This document shows positions 16,877-25,484 of a stretch of 64,000 nucleotides of DNA, in pieces. The DNA lies in NCBI RefSeq assembly GCF_900187965.1, contig NZ_FZNL01000005.1, positions 124,001 through 188,000 on the forward strand. The letters run 5' to 3'. The position numbers and the translations under genes were made by a program. This DNA is from Flavobacterium sp. ov086. Its GTDB lineage: Bacteria; Bacteroidota; Bacteroidia; Flavobacteriales; Flavobacteriaceae. Positions within the stretch are counted from its first letter, which is position 1. Every line of letters begins with the position of its first letter. The notes under the pieces are model-generated. The model worked only from the letters and a program-made list of their open reading frames with translations, ran no database searches and was not told where the DNA came from.

Positions 16877-17605
16877 ATGTTCAAACATCAAGGTAGCAAA
16901 AGGAATTTAGGGCATAATCTTAAGATTGCTTCTTTATTATCCTTTGTCGCAGGAATAGTAAATGTAGCTGGTTTTTTAGCTGTTCAGAGGCTAACGACAA
17001 ATGTAACGGGACATTTTGCTTTTTTTGTAGATGAAGTTTTTAAACTTAACTTTAAACAGGGAGGTGTTTATTTTTTATACATTTTTTTCTTTTTTCTGGG
17101 ATCTTTTTTTTCAAGTTTGCTGGTAGAATTTCTTTTGCGTAAAAACGAAAAATATGTTTACGTAATTCCAACGGCTATCGAAAGTATGATCCTGCTATTT
17201 ATAGGCCTTTTTGGAAAGAACTTAATACAGCAAAGCCCAGATTTTATAGCCTATTGTCTACTTTTTGCCATGGGGCTGCAAAATTCGCTGGTAACAAGAA
17301 TTTCAAATGCTACCGTGAGAACTACTCATCTTACCGGGCTTTTTACGGATCTTGGAATTGAATTGTCGCAGTTGTTTTTTTATCGGGAATCTATTTTTAG
17401 AAAAAAACTGATTGTTTCCATAAAACTACGAACAACCATTATCGGCTTTTTCTTTACCGGAGGCATTATTGGAGGTATTTTTTACTCCAATATCGGATTG
17501 CAGGTTCTATTTATAGGAGTAGGGGTATTGCTATCGGGTTTGATCTATGACAGTGTAAAGTTTAGGATGGTGATGCTCAGGAGAAAGTACAGGCGTACTC
17601 TATAA
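16877..17605 (+). CDS. DUF1275 (YoaK-like) membrane protein
   Basis: 242 residues with six or seven hydrophobic helices. The N-terminal LLSFVAGIVNVAGFLAVQRL and NVTGHFAFFVDE, and the later MGLQNSLVTRISNATVRTTH and TGLFTDLGIEL, are the signature blocks of DUF1275. The function of the family is unknown; it is assumed to be an inner-membrane transporter or sensor. The gene stands alone between two copies of a 36-bp direct repeat, together with the GNAT gene, which hints that the 2.1-kb segment may have been acquired or duplicated as a unit. Confidence 0.85.
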   Translation: MFKHQGSKRNLGHNLKIASLLSFVAGIVNVAGFLAVQRLTTNVTGHFAFFVDEVFKLNFKQGGVYFLYIFFFFLGSFFSSLLVEFLLRKNEKYVYVIPTAIESMILLFIGLFGKNLIQQSPDFIAYCLLFAMGLQNSLVTRISNATVRTTHLTGLFTDLGIELSQLFFYRESIFRKKLIVSIKLRTTIIGFFFTGGIIGGIFYSNIGLQVLFIGVGVLLSGLIYDSVKFRMVMLRRKYRRTL

Positions 17606-17976
17606 ATACTGGCCCTGACGGATCATTTTATGGACAAGTGGTCGATACTGACAATTTTTACAATGAGCAATAGATTTCTCTGTCCTTTGTTTTCATATAA
17701 CTCCCGTCTCTTCTGGTTAAAATTAAAACATTCGTAATATCTTTACATTTGACTATTTTTCATTATAAAACGATCATAATTGTAATTTGTTAACTGTATT
17801 GAGAGTTTTCAGTTCTATAAGAATTATCATTTTTTCAATCATATTTAAGATTAAATTATATTAAATAATATATAAGCGTCTTTAAAATAGATGCTTATGT
17901 TTATTTGTGCAATTTGAATGAGGATTACATTTGAAATACACGAAATTATAGGTAAAAAGAATTGATATGGCAGTGT
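17606..17976. other. 371-nt AT-rich convergent gap
   Basis: Lies between the rightward DUF1275 gene and the leftward GNAT gene. I see no gene, RNA or strong terminator hairpin in it. Confidence 0.5.
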
Positions 17977-18504
17977 TCAATTTAGAGGCAGTTGCATAAG
18001 AACCATTCTTTTAAACTCATCTTTAACATTTGGATAAGACAGATCAATTTGATCAGTAACTACAAAACCTTGTTTTTCGTAAAATTTTACTGCATCGCCA
18101 CTTTTCATTGCTTTTAGCCATATAACTTTTTTATTTTCATTTGTGGCTAAATGCTCAACCATTTTAATGGTAGATTTTCCTAAGCCTTTTCCAGACGCTT
18201 CTTTTAGAAAATAGATTCTCTCAATTTCTAAATAGTTCGTATCTCTTGTTTTGTCTATAGCTTTATTGTTATTAAGTTTTAATATCCCCACAGGTAATTC
18301 CTCATGGTAAATGAGAAAAAATTGGGTATCATCTTCGTTCATTTCTGATAATATTTTTTCTTTTGTGAAATTAGTTTTCATATAGTTTTCACCATGATCA
18401 GTCCACAAATAGAGATAATGTTCAATATACGATTGATTGTATATTTTCAAAATCTGCGGGATATCACCCTCTGAGCAAATTTTATATCTAGGTTCTTTAA
18501 TCAT
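17977..18504 (-). CDS. GNAT-family N-acetyltransferase
   Basis: 175 residues of a single GNAT domain. The acetyl-CoA loop is read as FLKEASGKGLGKSTIKMVEH (consistent with R/Q-x-x-G-x-G/A), followed by KKVIWLKAMKSGDAVKFYEK and GFVVTDQ, the usual strand 5 and C-terminal motif. The enzyme transfers acetyl to an unknown amine. The gene is isolated; ATG 18504 is preceded by an A/T-rich leader. Confidence 0.88.
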   Translation of the reverse strand: MIKEPRYKICSEGDIPQILKIYNQSYIEHYLYLWTDHGENYMKTNFTKEKILSEMNEDDTQFFLIYHEELPVGILKLNNNKAIDKTRDTNYLEIERIYFLKEASGKGLGKSTIKMVEHLATNENKKVIWLKAMKSGDAVKFYEKQGFVVTDQIDLSYPNVKDEFKRMVLMQLPLN

Positions 18505-18794
18505 AGCAAATAAATATTTTTTTTTAAATGTTATTTTTGATTATTAATAAAAAGCATAAACAATAGTCATCATACTGGAAAAATTGGTCAGTCTGACCAT
18601 AGTCTTTCAGTATAATTTGACCCCTGGTTTTAGAATGTGTTGACTACTGATATTCAATTTAAAGGGATCATCATAATTTAGAATTAATTCTAGTGTAAAT
18701 TAATGTGAGTCATACTCGATTTTGTGATTGTCTTATTTTGAAGTTTTATGAAATAGACAATAAATTTAGAATCGAATTTAGGTGGTCATTTCAT

Positions 18795-18830
18795 TTTAAC
18801 ATATAATGGACAATTAAACTGATTTTTCCA
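18795..18830 (+). repeat. 36-bp dispersed repeat, copy B
   Basis: Same orientation as copy A at 16649-16684 with 33 of 36 identical bases. Copies A and B frame the DUF1275 and GNAT genes. Confidence 0.6.
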
Positions 18831-19510
18831 TCTAAACTCTGTAGTGCTTGTTTTTGCTGAGTTTTTAATTGTTAAAAGTAGCTTGTGCCGTGAATCTGTC
18901 ACCAAAATTTTCGCTGCTTTTATAAATATTGAAAGTTTCAGAGTGGTTTAAATTTACGTTATAATTCTTAATGGTTTCAAGTGTAAAAATACAAATTTTT
19001 GACAAATAATGATAAAGAATTAAATTGTAATTGATTTTAAATGGTATTACGCAATTTGAGATCATTTTATAGTGATCTTCTATGTCATTTATCAATTTCC
19101 GATGCAGAAACTAGCAACTCTGTGTTTTCAAGGTGCACAGATTTCAAGGTTCAAATGAGGTACAAATCTGAACATAGCATAACAAAATAAAAATAAATAA
19201 ATTTTTTATCTATTATTTAAATTAAAGAATAGCTTTTGTTGATTTGTGGTAATGTATTTTTTAAGAGCACATTAACCAATGTGGTTGAAGCAAAGTTGCA
19301 TTTTTTTTTAATAATAATTTAAATTTTATCATTTAGAAGATTAATCTTTTGAAGCCTTTTTCGTTTTAGAATGTACAACAGGGAATGAACCTTATGGAAC
19401 GGAGAAAGAGGATATGTGTTAAAGAAAATCTAATATAAACAAATCACCAAATAGTAGATTATTATTGTAAATATTCGAACAATTTGCTTTTCGATTGGCA
19501 AGACCAAGGA

Positions 19511-19535
19511 TAATTCCTATCTTTATTAGGAATTA
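19511..19535. other. Hairpin upstream of the small membrane protein/mqo operon
   Basis: Perfect 9-bp stem (19511-19519 with 19527-19535) and 7-nt loop. With no T-run it is more likely a 5' leader hairpin or operator than a terminator. Confidence 0.35.
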
Positions 19536-19566
19536 AATATCTTATTATTAATAATTTATAACTATA

Positions 19567-19827
19567 ATGATTATGACTACATTTATTTCTACTGCCGTTG
19601 AGAAGCAGCAAAAAACATTAAAAATACTAGCATCAGTATTTTTACTATTGGCGTATATTATTGGCTTGGGTGCTTTAATAGGAACAATATATCTTATAGC
19701 AACACCAAGAGGTATTGGAGGATGGATTTTGCCAGTCTTTACTTTTTTATCGGGATTTATAGTATTCCTATTTTTATTCGCATTTTCAAAAATTATAGCG
19801 ATTCTAATTGAAATCAGCAGCAAATGA
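19567..19827 (+). CDS. Small two-helix membrane protein preceding mqo
   Basis: 86 residues, not assigned to a family. Two hydrophobic segments are seen at about residues 20-45 (ILASVFLLLAYIIGLGALIG) and 52-82 (GWILPVFTFLSGFIVFLFLF). Its stop codon overlaps the mqo start in an ATGA arrangement (19824-19827), indicating translational coupling. The close link suggests that it could help anchor or regulate the membrane-associated oxidoreductase, which is inference. Confidence 0.7.
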   Translation: MIMTTFISTAVEKQQKTLKILASVFLLLAYIIGLGALIGTIYLIATPRGIGGWILPVFTFLSGFIVFLFLFAFSKIIAILIEISSK

Positions 19828-21416
19828 AAAAAGAACTCATCAGTTTGCTATGTATCTTGATATTGGGTTCATGCAGCGATAAGAAAGGTAATGAAAATGA
19901 AACGGTAGATGTGGTTATGGTTGGAGGAGGGATCATGAGTGTAACTTTGGCTAATATGCTTAATGAACTTGATCCTAAGTTGACTATGGTGACTTATGAA
20001 AGATTGGATAGCGTTGGATTGGAAAGTTCATCAGCGTGGAATAATGCTGGGACTGGGCATTCGGCACTTTGTGAACTGAACTATACTCCTGAATTAGCTG
20101 ATGGTAGTATTGATACGCATAAAGCTGTAGAGATTAATGAATCATTTGAAGTATCAAAAGAATTTTGGTCTTATCTGGTTGCAGGCAAAAAGATAGGGCC
20201 TGCAAAGAGCTTCATCAATCCGACTCCACACATGAGTTTTGTTATAGGAGAAGCCAATGTAAAGTACCTCAGGAAAAGATATTTGGCACTACAGAAAGAA
20301 CCTCTTTTTACAGGAATGGAATTTTCTGATGACCAAAAACAAATCAGGAATTGGATTCCTCTTGTGATGAATGGAAGAGATGCTTCGCAAAAAGTTGCTG
20401 CAACTAAAATTGATATCGGTACGGATGTTAATTATGGAGCACTTACTAGTGAATTAGCTACAAATCTTGTTAAGTCTGGAAAAATGAAACTTGAATTGAA
20501 TCATGAGGTAACTGATTTTAAAAGAAATAGTGATGGTACCTGGAAGGTGTATACCAAAGACTTGAAAAACAATGTAACCAGAATAATTAATGCCCGCTTT
20601 GTTTTTATTGGAGCCGGAGGTGCTACATTACCATTGCTGGAAAAAACACATATTCCGGAAGCAAAAGGGTATGGTGGCTTTCCTGTAAGTGGGGAGTGGC
20701 TGGTTTGCAATAACCCAAAAATAATAGCTCAACATCAGGCCAAAGTGTATGGAAAAGCTTCAGTAGGTTCTCCTCCGATGTCAGTTCCGCATTTGGATAC
20801 AAGAATCATTAACGGAAAAAAAGAGCTTCTTTTTGGTCCTTTTGCAGGATTCTCTTCTAAGTTCCTAAAAAATGGAACATGGGCTGATCTTCCTGAGTCT
20901 TTTAACTTTTATAATATCAGGCCAATGTTGGAAGCAGGTCTTGACAATGTTCCGCTAACCAAATATCTGGTAGAACAAGTAGTGCTGACACCTGAACAGC
21001 GATTGGCAGCTTTACGTGAATATTTTCCAAAGGCTAGAATGGAAGACTGGGATCTTAAGGTTGCAGGTCAAAGAGTTCAGGTAATAAAAATAGACCAAAG
21101 CACGCAAGGAGGGATCTTACAATTCGGTACGGAGGTTGTTACTGCATCAGATGGCAGTGTGGCAGCTTTACTTGGTGCATCACCAGGAGCTTCTACTTCG
21201 GTTTCCATAATGCTTAAGGTAATTGAAAAATGCTATAAGGAACAGTTGAAAACTCCACAATGGCAGACAAAAATTAAGGAAATGATTCCTTCTTATGGTC
21301 AAAATCTCTCAGGAAATATAGCTTTGGCTAACATAATAAGAAAAAATAATAGTGAGAAATTAGGGATAATTTGGAAAGAAATCCATAGAGATACCTTGAA
21401 GGTAGACGTTCCATGA
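19824..21416 (+). CDS. mqo: Malate:quinone oxidoreductase with a lipoprotein-type leader
   Basis: 530 residues. The FAD-binding Rossmann motif VDVVMVGGGIMSVTLANML begins at about residue 28, followed by SSSAWNNAGTGHSALCELNY, the hallmark of Mqo, and later ASPGASTSVSIMLKVIEKC. The enzyme oxidises malate to oxaloacetate and passes electrons to quinone. Its N-terminus MKKELISLLCILILGSCSDK looks like a lipobox (LGSC) signal peptide, whereas most Mqo proteins are cytoplasmic peripheral proteins. If processed, the enzyme would be lipid-anchored on the periplasmic side. The gene overlaps the preceding membrane-protein gene and ends at a strong terminator. Confidence 0.92.
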   Translation: MKKELISLLCILILGSCSDKKGNENETVDVVMVGGGIMSVTLANMLNELDPKLTMVTYERLDSVGLESSSAWNNAGTGHSALCELNYTPELADGSIDTHKAVEINESFEVSKEFWSYLVAGKKIGPAKSFINPTPHMSFVIGEANVKYLRKRYLALQKEPLFTGMEFSDDQKQIRNWIPLVMNGRDASQKVAATKIDIGTDVNYGALTSELATNLVKSGKMKLELNHEVTDFKRNSDGTWKVYTKDLKNNVTRIINARFVFIGAGGATLPLLEKTHIPEAKGYGGFPVSGEWLVCNNPKIIAQHQAKVYGKASVGSPPMSVPHLDTRIINGKKELLFGPFAGFSSKFLKNGTWADLPESFNFYNIRPMLEAGLDNVPLTKYLVEQVVLTPEQRLAALREYFPKARMEDWDLKVAGQRVQVIKIDQSTQGGILQFGTEVVTASDGSVAALLGASPGASTSVSIMLKVIEKCYKEQLKTPQWQTKIKEMIPSYGQNLSGNIALANIIRKNNSEKLGIIWKEIHRDTLKVDVP

Positions 21417-21423
21417 TTTATTT

Positions 21424-21470
21424 AGGTTCAAACTATATCAGTAAGGTTTATATAGATATTGTTTGAACCT
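21424..21470 (+). terminator. Terminator after mqo
   Basis: 10-bp perfect stem AGGTTCAAAC/GTTTGAACCT (21424-21433 and 21461-21470), extended by ATATC/GATAT after one mismatch, followed by GGTTTTTTCT. Confidence 0.8.
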
Positions 21471-21589
21471 GGTTTTTTCTCTTTGGTAAAATTATTTGAG
21501 CAACAAAAAATCTCTGCTTCCGGAAGAAACTTATATTTTTGAAGTAATTATTTTAGTGCGTATTTGTTTAAACCAACGTCAACCAATAA

Positions 21590-21767
21590 TAAATCTATCA
21601 GGAATACTAACGATGACTTTTCCAGTGAAATATTTCTATACTCACTCCTTCGGCAAAAAACTTCCAGGGAATTCCTGCGGATAATCCAAAAGAAGTAAGC
21701 TATGAAGAAGGTGTTTATGTTGGATAACGGGTTCCGTCGCATCTGGAGTTAAGTTTTACCTTTGCCT
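21590..21767 (+). pseudogene. GH3 beta-glucosidase C-terminal relic
   Basis: Translated pieces match the C-terminal region of GH3 glycosidases: LSGILTMTFPVKY (from about 21595), then in a shifted frame NFQGIPADNPKEVSYEEGVY (21659 onward) ending at a TAA, and after a deletion ELSFTFAFF, corresponding to the GLSYTTF motif. There are at least two frame changes and a missing segment, and no N-terminal catalytic domain remains. It is not functional. Confidence 0.7.
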
Positions 21768-21921
21768 TTTTTTTAAATTCAAAAATTAATGAATATTAAA
21801 GGTTATTGTTATCCAAAATCTATTATTCTTCAGGCGGTATATTTCAAACTTAGGTTTTCTTTAAGTTACCGAGATGTTGAATAGATAATGAAAATTAGAG
21901 GAGTTCAAGTTGACCATGCAT

Positions 21922-21943
21922 AACTATGTTTAAATCATTTTGT
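21922..21943 (+). repeat. Possible IS6-relic end sequence, copy 2 (solo)
   Basis: AACTATGTTTAAATCATTTTGT resembles 15977-15998 (20 of 22 identical) and 53109-53128 in part. No transposase remnant accompanies it. Confidence 0.4.
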
Positions 21944-22026
21944 TCTTTAGTAGCATAACTTTATACTGCTAACACTTAATCATATTTTAATAAAATAGAT
22001 GCTACAGAATCGTAATATTTATATAT

Positions 22027-22359
22027 TCATCGCAGCTTAAATATCTTGTTCATAATAACCCATTTTTCGCCAGGCATTGTGTTGGGCAGTCCTTGTTGGT
22101 ACTTCCACATCAGGTTTTCCCATTCCTGTACTTTTGGGTTGGCTGCATCCGCATTTGCTTTTTCTTCAAACGAAAAAATTTCTTCCGTTTCCATTATCAT
22201 GAAAAGGCGGTTACCGGTCCTGTAAATTTCCATTTGAATGATGCCGGAATCTAAAATGCTTTTCTTTATTTCAGGCCAGACTTCCTGATGATAGTGTTCG
22301 TATTCAGCTATTAGGCTCACATCATCTATGAGGTCCAGAGCAAGGCAATATTTTTTCAT
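22027..22359 (-). CDS. L-rhamnose/L-fucose mutarotase (RhaM/DUF718 type)
   Basis: 110 residues. The family pattern is clear: YCLALDLIDDVSLIAEYEHYHQ, VWPEIKKSILDSGI, MEIYRTGNRLFMIMETE and a final WENLMWKYQQGLP. These enzymes interconvert alpha and beta anomers of 6-deoxyhexoses. It is the last gene of a five-gene leftward operon, 2 nt after the UxaB-like gene. Context with an L-fucose-type dehydrogenase and lactonase suggests that L-fucose (or a close analogue) is the sugar. Confidence 0.85.
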   Translation of the reverse strand: MKKYCLALDLIDDVSLIAEYEHYHQEVWPEIKKSILDSGIIQMEIYRTGNRLFMIMETEEIFSFEEKANADAANPKVQEWENLMWKYQQGLPNTMPGEKWVIMNKIFKLR

Positions 22360-22361
22360 TT

Positions 22362-23828
22362 TCAGATGTTTTGTTTTCTTTTATTTACTACAGCCCAATA
22401 AGATGTAAAACTTTTTTCTAAGTTATCATTATCAAGGCATTGTAGCGCTACTGTAATAGTATTTTCTAATCTTTCAACGTTCAGCAAGTTACTGCCCCAC
22501 AATGCTTCATTACCTAAAATGTCACGGACAGTGTCAGCAATAGTATTTAAAGAGAATGCCTTGGCAAACAACTCAATAACAATAGGTTCATCATTTACAG
22601 GGAGTACTCTGCCTTTCCATTCCCCTTTGTAAAAACGAATAAGACAGGCAAACCCAAAGATTAAGCGCAATGGCAAAGTGTTGTATTTTTTCTGATAATC
22701 AAGAATCGTTGGCAATATCCTAACCCTGAATTTAGAAAGAGAATTTAAAGCGATACTGGAAAGCTGGTGGTGAATGAATGGATTTTTAAAACGGTCAAAT
22801 ACATCTTCAGAAAATGAATTTAAGTTTTCTTCAGGAAGATTTATGGTAGGGTTTATTTCTTGATAAACGGCATCGCGGATAAATTTTCCAACAAAATTGT
22901 TATCAATAGATTCTCTTACCGTTTCATTGCCATATAATAAAGATACCGGCACCATAAGCGTGTGGGCACCGTTAAGGATGCGAACCTTCCTTAACCGGTA
23001 AGGCGCTATATCCTTAACTATAATGATATTGGCATCAATGGTATTAAATGGTATACGTTCAAGTAAGGTTTCGTCTGCTTCTATCGCCCAAAAAAGGAAA
23101 ACCTCTGATACAACCATCAAACGGTCTTCATAACCAGCTTCTTGTTGCAACGTTGCAGCTTCATCTTTTGGGTAGCCCGGAACGATACGGTCGACTAAGG
23201 TATTATGGAAAAAATTATGGTTATTGACCCACTCATGAAATTGATGCCCCAAGCTCCATAATGCCGCATAACGCAGCACAAGTTCCTTTAATTGGTCTGC
23301 ATTATCTGTAATAAGCTCCAAAGGAAGTATCGTAAGCCCTTTACGACTGTCGCCACCAAAATATAAAAATCTCTCGTAAAGCAGGGCTGCTACTTTTGCA
23401 GGGAAACTTTTATGCGGATATCCGATTAGTGTGGCATCGCTCTCATTAAAGGCAATCCCTGCCTCGGTTGTATTAGATAGCAAGACAGACAGTTCCTCTT
23501 CTTTAGCAAGGTCTAAAAAGGCATCATAATCCTCATAAGGATTGATGGCTTTTTGTATACAGGATATTATGTTTTTTTGTTGAATCTCTTTGCCCTGGCT
23601 TGTTCCTTTTGTAAAAAGTGTAAACAATCCTTGCTGATCCTGTAGCTGCTGTAAAGAGCCTCCGGCCCGCGCTTTTACTACCGCAACACCCGCATTAAAA
23701 CCAGCTTCTGTATTTAGCTTATCTACAATATAATCAGCAAACCCCCTTAAAAAATTACCGTCGCCAAACTGGATTATCTTTATAGGAAGTTTTTGTGTGT
23801 ATATTTCAGATCTTTGTAACAACTCCAT
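22362..23828 (-). CDS. Tagaturonate/mannitol-type reductase (UxaB-like)
   Basis: 488 residues of the mannitol dehydrogenase family. KIIQFGDGNFLRGFADYIVD is the N-terminal nucleotide-binding block of altronate oxidoreductases, SNTTEAGIAF and DRIVPGYP follow, and KVRILNGAHTLMVPVSLLYG carries the catalytic Lys/Asn/His region. It interconverts a keto-aldonate and an aldonate with NAD(H). Located 3 nt after the amidohydrolase gene. In this operon it probably acts on a deoxy-sugar acid rather than on tagaturonate; that is inference. Confidence 0.87.
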   Translation of the reverse strand: MELLQRSEIYTQKLPIKIIQFGDGNFLRGFADYIVDKLNTEAGFNAGVAVVKARAGGSLQQLQDQQGLFTLFTKGTSQGKEIQQKNIISCIQKAINPYEDYDAFLDLAKEEELSVLLSNTTEAGIAFNESDATLIGYPHKSFPAKVAALLYERFLYFGGDSRKGLTILPLELITDNADQLKELVLRYAALWSLGHQFHEWVNNHNFFHNTLVDRIVPGYPKDEAATLQQEAGYEDRLMVVSEVFLFWAIEADETLLERIPFNTIDANIIIVKDIAPYRLRKVRILNGAHTLMVPVSLLYGNETVRESIDNNFVGKFIRDAVYQEINPTINLPEENLNSFSEDVFDRFKNPFIHHQLSSIALNSLSKFRVRILPTILDYQKKYNTLPLRLIFGFACLIRFYKGEWKGRVLPVNDEPIVIELFAKAFSLNTIADTVRDILGNEALWGSNLLNVERLENTITVALQCLDNDNLEKSFTSYWAVVNKRKQNI

Positions 23829-23831
23829 ATT

Positions 23832-24671
23832 TTATACTTCAAAATTATAAAAAGCTTGCGCATTTTTAAACCACACTAATTCCTGTTCCTTTGCCGGTAA
23901 TTGGGCAATATAATCCTGTACCGTGCTTACAACATTACTATAACTTGCAGCAACATTGCAAACTGGCCAGTCTGACCCAAACATTAGCCTCTCTGCCGTG
24001 AAATTTTCAAATACTACATCGAGGCAGGGCTTAAGATCATCTGCTGTCCAGCTGTCCCAATGGGCTTCTGTTACCATACCTGATACCTTGCAAAAGACAT
24101 TTTCTTCCTTGGCTAATTCTTTGATATCCGCTTTCCACTTTTTTATATTTCCGGTTTTGAAGTCCGGCTTGGCAATATGATCCAGCACAAAAGGTTGGCA
24201 GGGAAAATGATTAACAAGAGTAATGGCATCGGGCAGCTGATGATGGAACACGAGTATATCATAGGTATAGCCAAATTGTTTGAGCGCAGCAATCCCGCGC
24301 CGGAAGTCTTCTCTAAGCATGAAACCGGCTGCTTCTCCCTGCACCACGTGCCTGAAGCCTTTTAGTTTTTTTTCAGTTGAAAAATACGTAAGGCGTTCAC
24401 TCACTTTTTCATCCAATAAATTTACCCATCCCACTACCCCCTTAATAAAATTATTCTCTTCTGCCAGTGCCAAAAGAAATTTTGTTTCATCCTCCGTCTG
24501 GTCGGCCTGTACGGCAATACAGCCGGAAAAAAGGTTCTCCATTAAAAGCGGCTCTAAATCTCCCGGGAGGAAATCTTTCCTGATTTTATGCATGGAATCA
24601 TCTATCCAGGAATGTTTAACAGGATCGAATTTCCAAAAGTGCTGGTGTGAGTCTATTCTTTTGTGCATCAT
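23832..24671 (-). CDS. Amidohydrolase-family sugar lactonase (L-fuconolactonase type)
   Basis: 279 residues. Motifs RIDSHQHFW, FVLDHIAKPDF, KVSGMVTEAHWDSW and RLMFGSDWPVC are those of the COG3618 lactonases that open L-fucono- and L-rhamnono-lactones. The start ATG (24671, with another ATG at 24668) overlaps the stop codon of the upstream SDR gene by one base, so translation is coupled. The enzyme would hydrolyse the lactone made by the neighbouring dehydrogenase. Confidence 0.88.
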   Translation of the reverse strand: MMHKRIDSHQHFWKFDPVKHSWIDDSMHKIRKDFLPGDLEPLLMENLFSGCIAVQADQTEDETKFLLALAEENNFIKGVVGWVNLLDEKVSERLTYFSTEKKLKGFRHVVQGEAAGFMLREDFRRGIAALKQFGYTYDILVFHHQLPDAITLVNHFPCQPFVLDHIAKPDFKTGNIKKWKADIKELAKEENVFCKVSGMVTEAHWDSWTADDLKPCLDVVFENFTAERLMFGSDWPVCNVAASYSNVVSTVQDYIAQLPAKEQELVWFKNAQAFYNFEV

Positions 24672-25468
24672 TACGGATTTAAATTTATCAAAGCCCTGTC
24701 TAAATGTACATAACCGCCATCTATAAATACAAACTGCCCTGTGGTGTGTGAGGAAAGGTCTGAGATAAGGAACAATGCCGTATTGCCAATTTCCTCCGGT
24801 TTTGTCATGCGCGATTCAAAGGGTATGCTTTTATTTATTTTTGCTAATGCGGCATCACCATCAGGTAGGGTTTTTAGCCAGTCATCATAGGCCGGTGTAT
24901 AACTCTCTGCAATAATCAGGGCATTACTCCTTATTCCGTATTGTATAAGATCTACCGCCCATTCTCTTGTAAGTGCTAAAACGCCGCCTTTTGCTGCAGC
25001 ATAGCCCGATGTGCCGCCCTGGCCGGTTAACGCAACCTTAGACCCTATATTGAGTATATTGCCTTTAGATTCTTTTAGATAAGGGAGCGCATATTTAGTC
25101 AATAAAAAATAGCTTGCCAGGTTAAGCTTGAGCGACTCCATAAACTCTTCATAAGTAGCGCTTAAGCCTACACCATCATTTACGCCTACATTATTGATAA
25201 CTACATCTATACGCCCATATTTTTGAATAATTTCAGCAACAGCGGTTTCCATTTGTCGTGGGTCTGTTACATTGGTTTTACAAAACAAGGCATCTATACC
25301 ACTTGCCTTAAATTTTTCAACATAAACATTTCCCCGCTCATTACGGTCTACTAATACCGGTATAGCGCCTTCCTCTGCAAGCATCCTTACCATAGTTTCT
25401 CCTATACTGCTTTCTTTTCCGGCTGAACCCGACACAACAACAACTTTATTTTTTAATCCTAAGTCCAT
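24671..25468 (-). CDS. SDR-family sugar dehydrogenase (L-fucose dehydrogenase-like)
   Basis: 265 residues. Residues about 9-20 (VVVSGSAGKESSIG) form the cofactor motif, NNVGVNDGVGLSATYEEF resembles the NAGVNDGVGL segment of L-fucose dehydrogenases/HSD17B14-like enzymes, and GYAAAKGGVLALTREWA contains the Tyr/Lys catalytic pair. It would oxidise the 6-deoxyhexose to a lactone with NAD(P). It overlaps the lactonase gene and lies 16 nt after the zinc dehydrogenase gene. Confidence 0.85.
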   Translation of the reverse strand: MDLGLKNKVVVVSGSAGKESSIGETMVRMLAEEGAIPVLVDRNERGNVYVEKFKASGIDALFCKTNVTDPRQMETAVAEIIQKYGRIDVVINNVGVNDGVGLSATYEEFMESLKLNLASYFLLTKYALPYLKESKGNILNIGSKVALTGQGGTSGYAAAKGGVLALTREWAVDLIQYGIRSNALIIAESYTPAYDDWLKTLPDGDAALAKINKSIPFESRMTKPEEIGNTALFLISDLSSHTTGQFVFIDGGYVHLDRALINLNP

Positions 25469-25484
25469 ATCAGCTTCTGTCTTT

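Larger units (their letters stand above)
18505..19566. other. 1.06-kb AT-rich gap with repeat and hairpin
   Basis: Contains the 36-bp repeat copy B (18795-18830), a leftward 76-codon frame at 18865-19095 that I could not relate to any family, and a perfect 9-bp hairpin at 19511-19535 (TAATTCCTA/TAGGAATTA) 31 nt before the next gene. The 76-codon frame ends next to the repeat and may be a relic. Otherwise nothing is supported. Confidence 0.4.

Noticed and set aside
18865..19095. 76-codon leftward frame next to repeat B
   Set aside because: No family motif, AT-rich composition and no ribosome-binding site; it may be a relic but cannot be supported as a gene.
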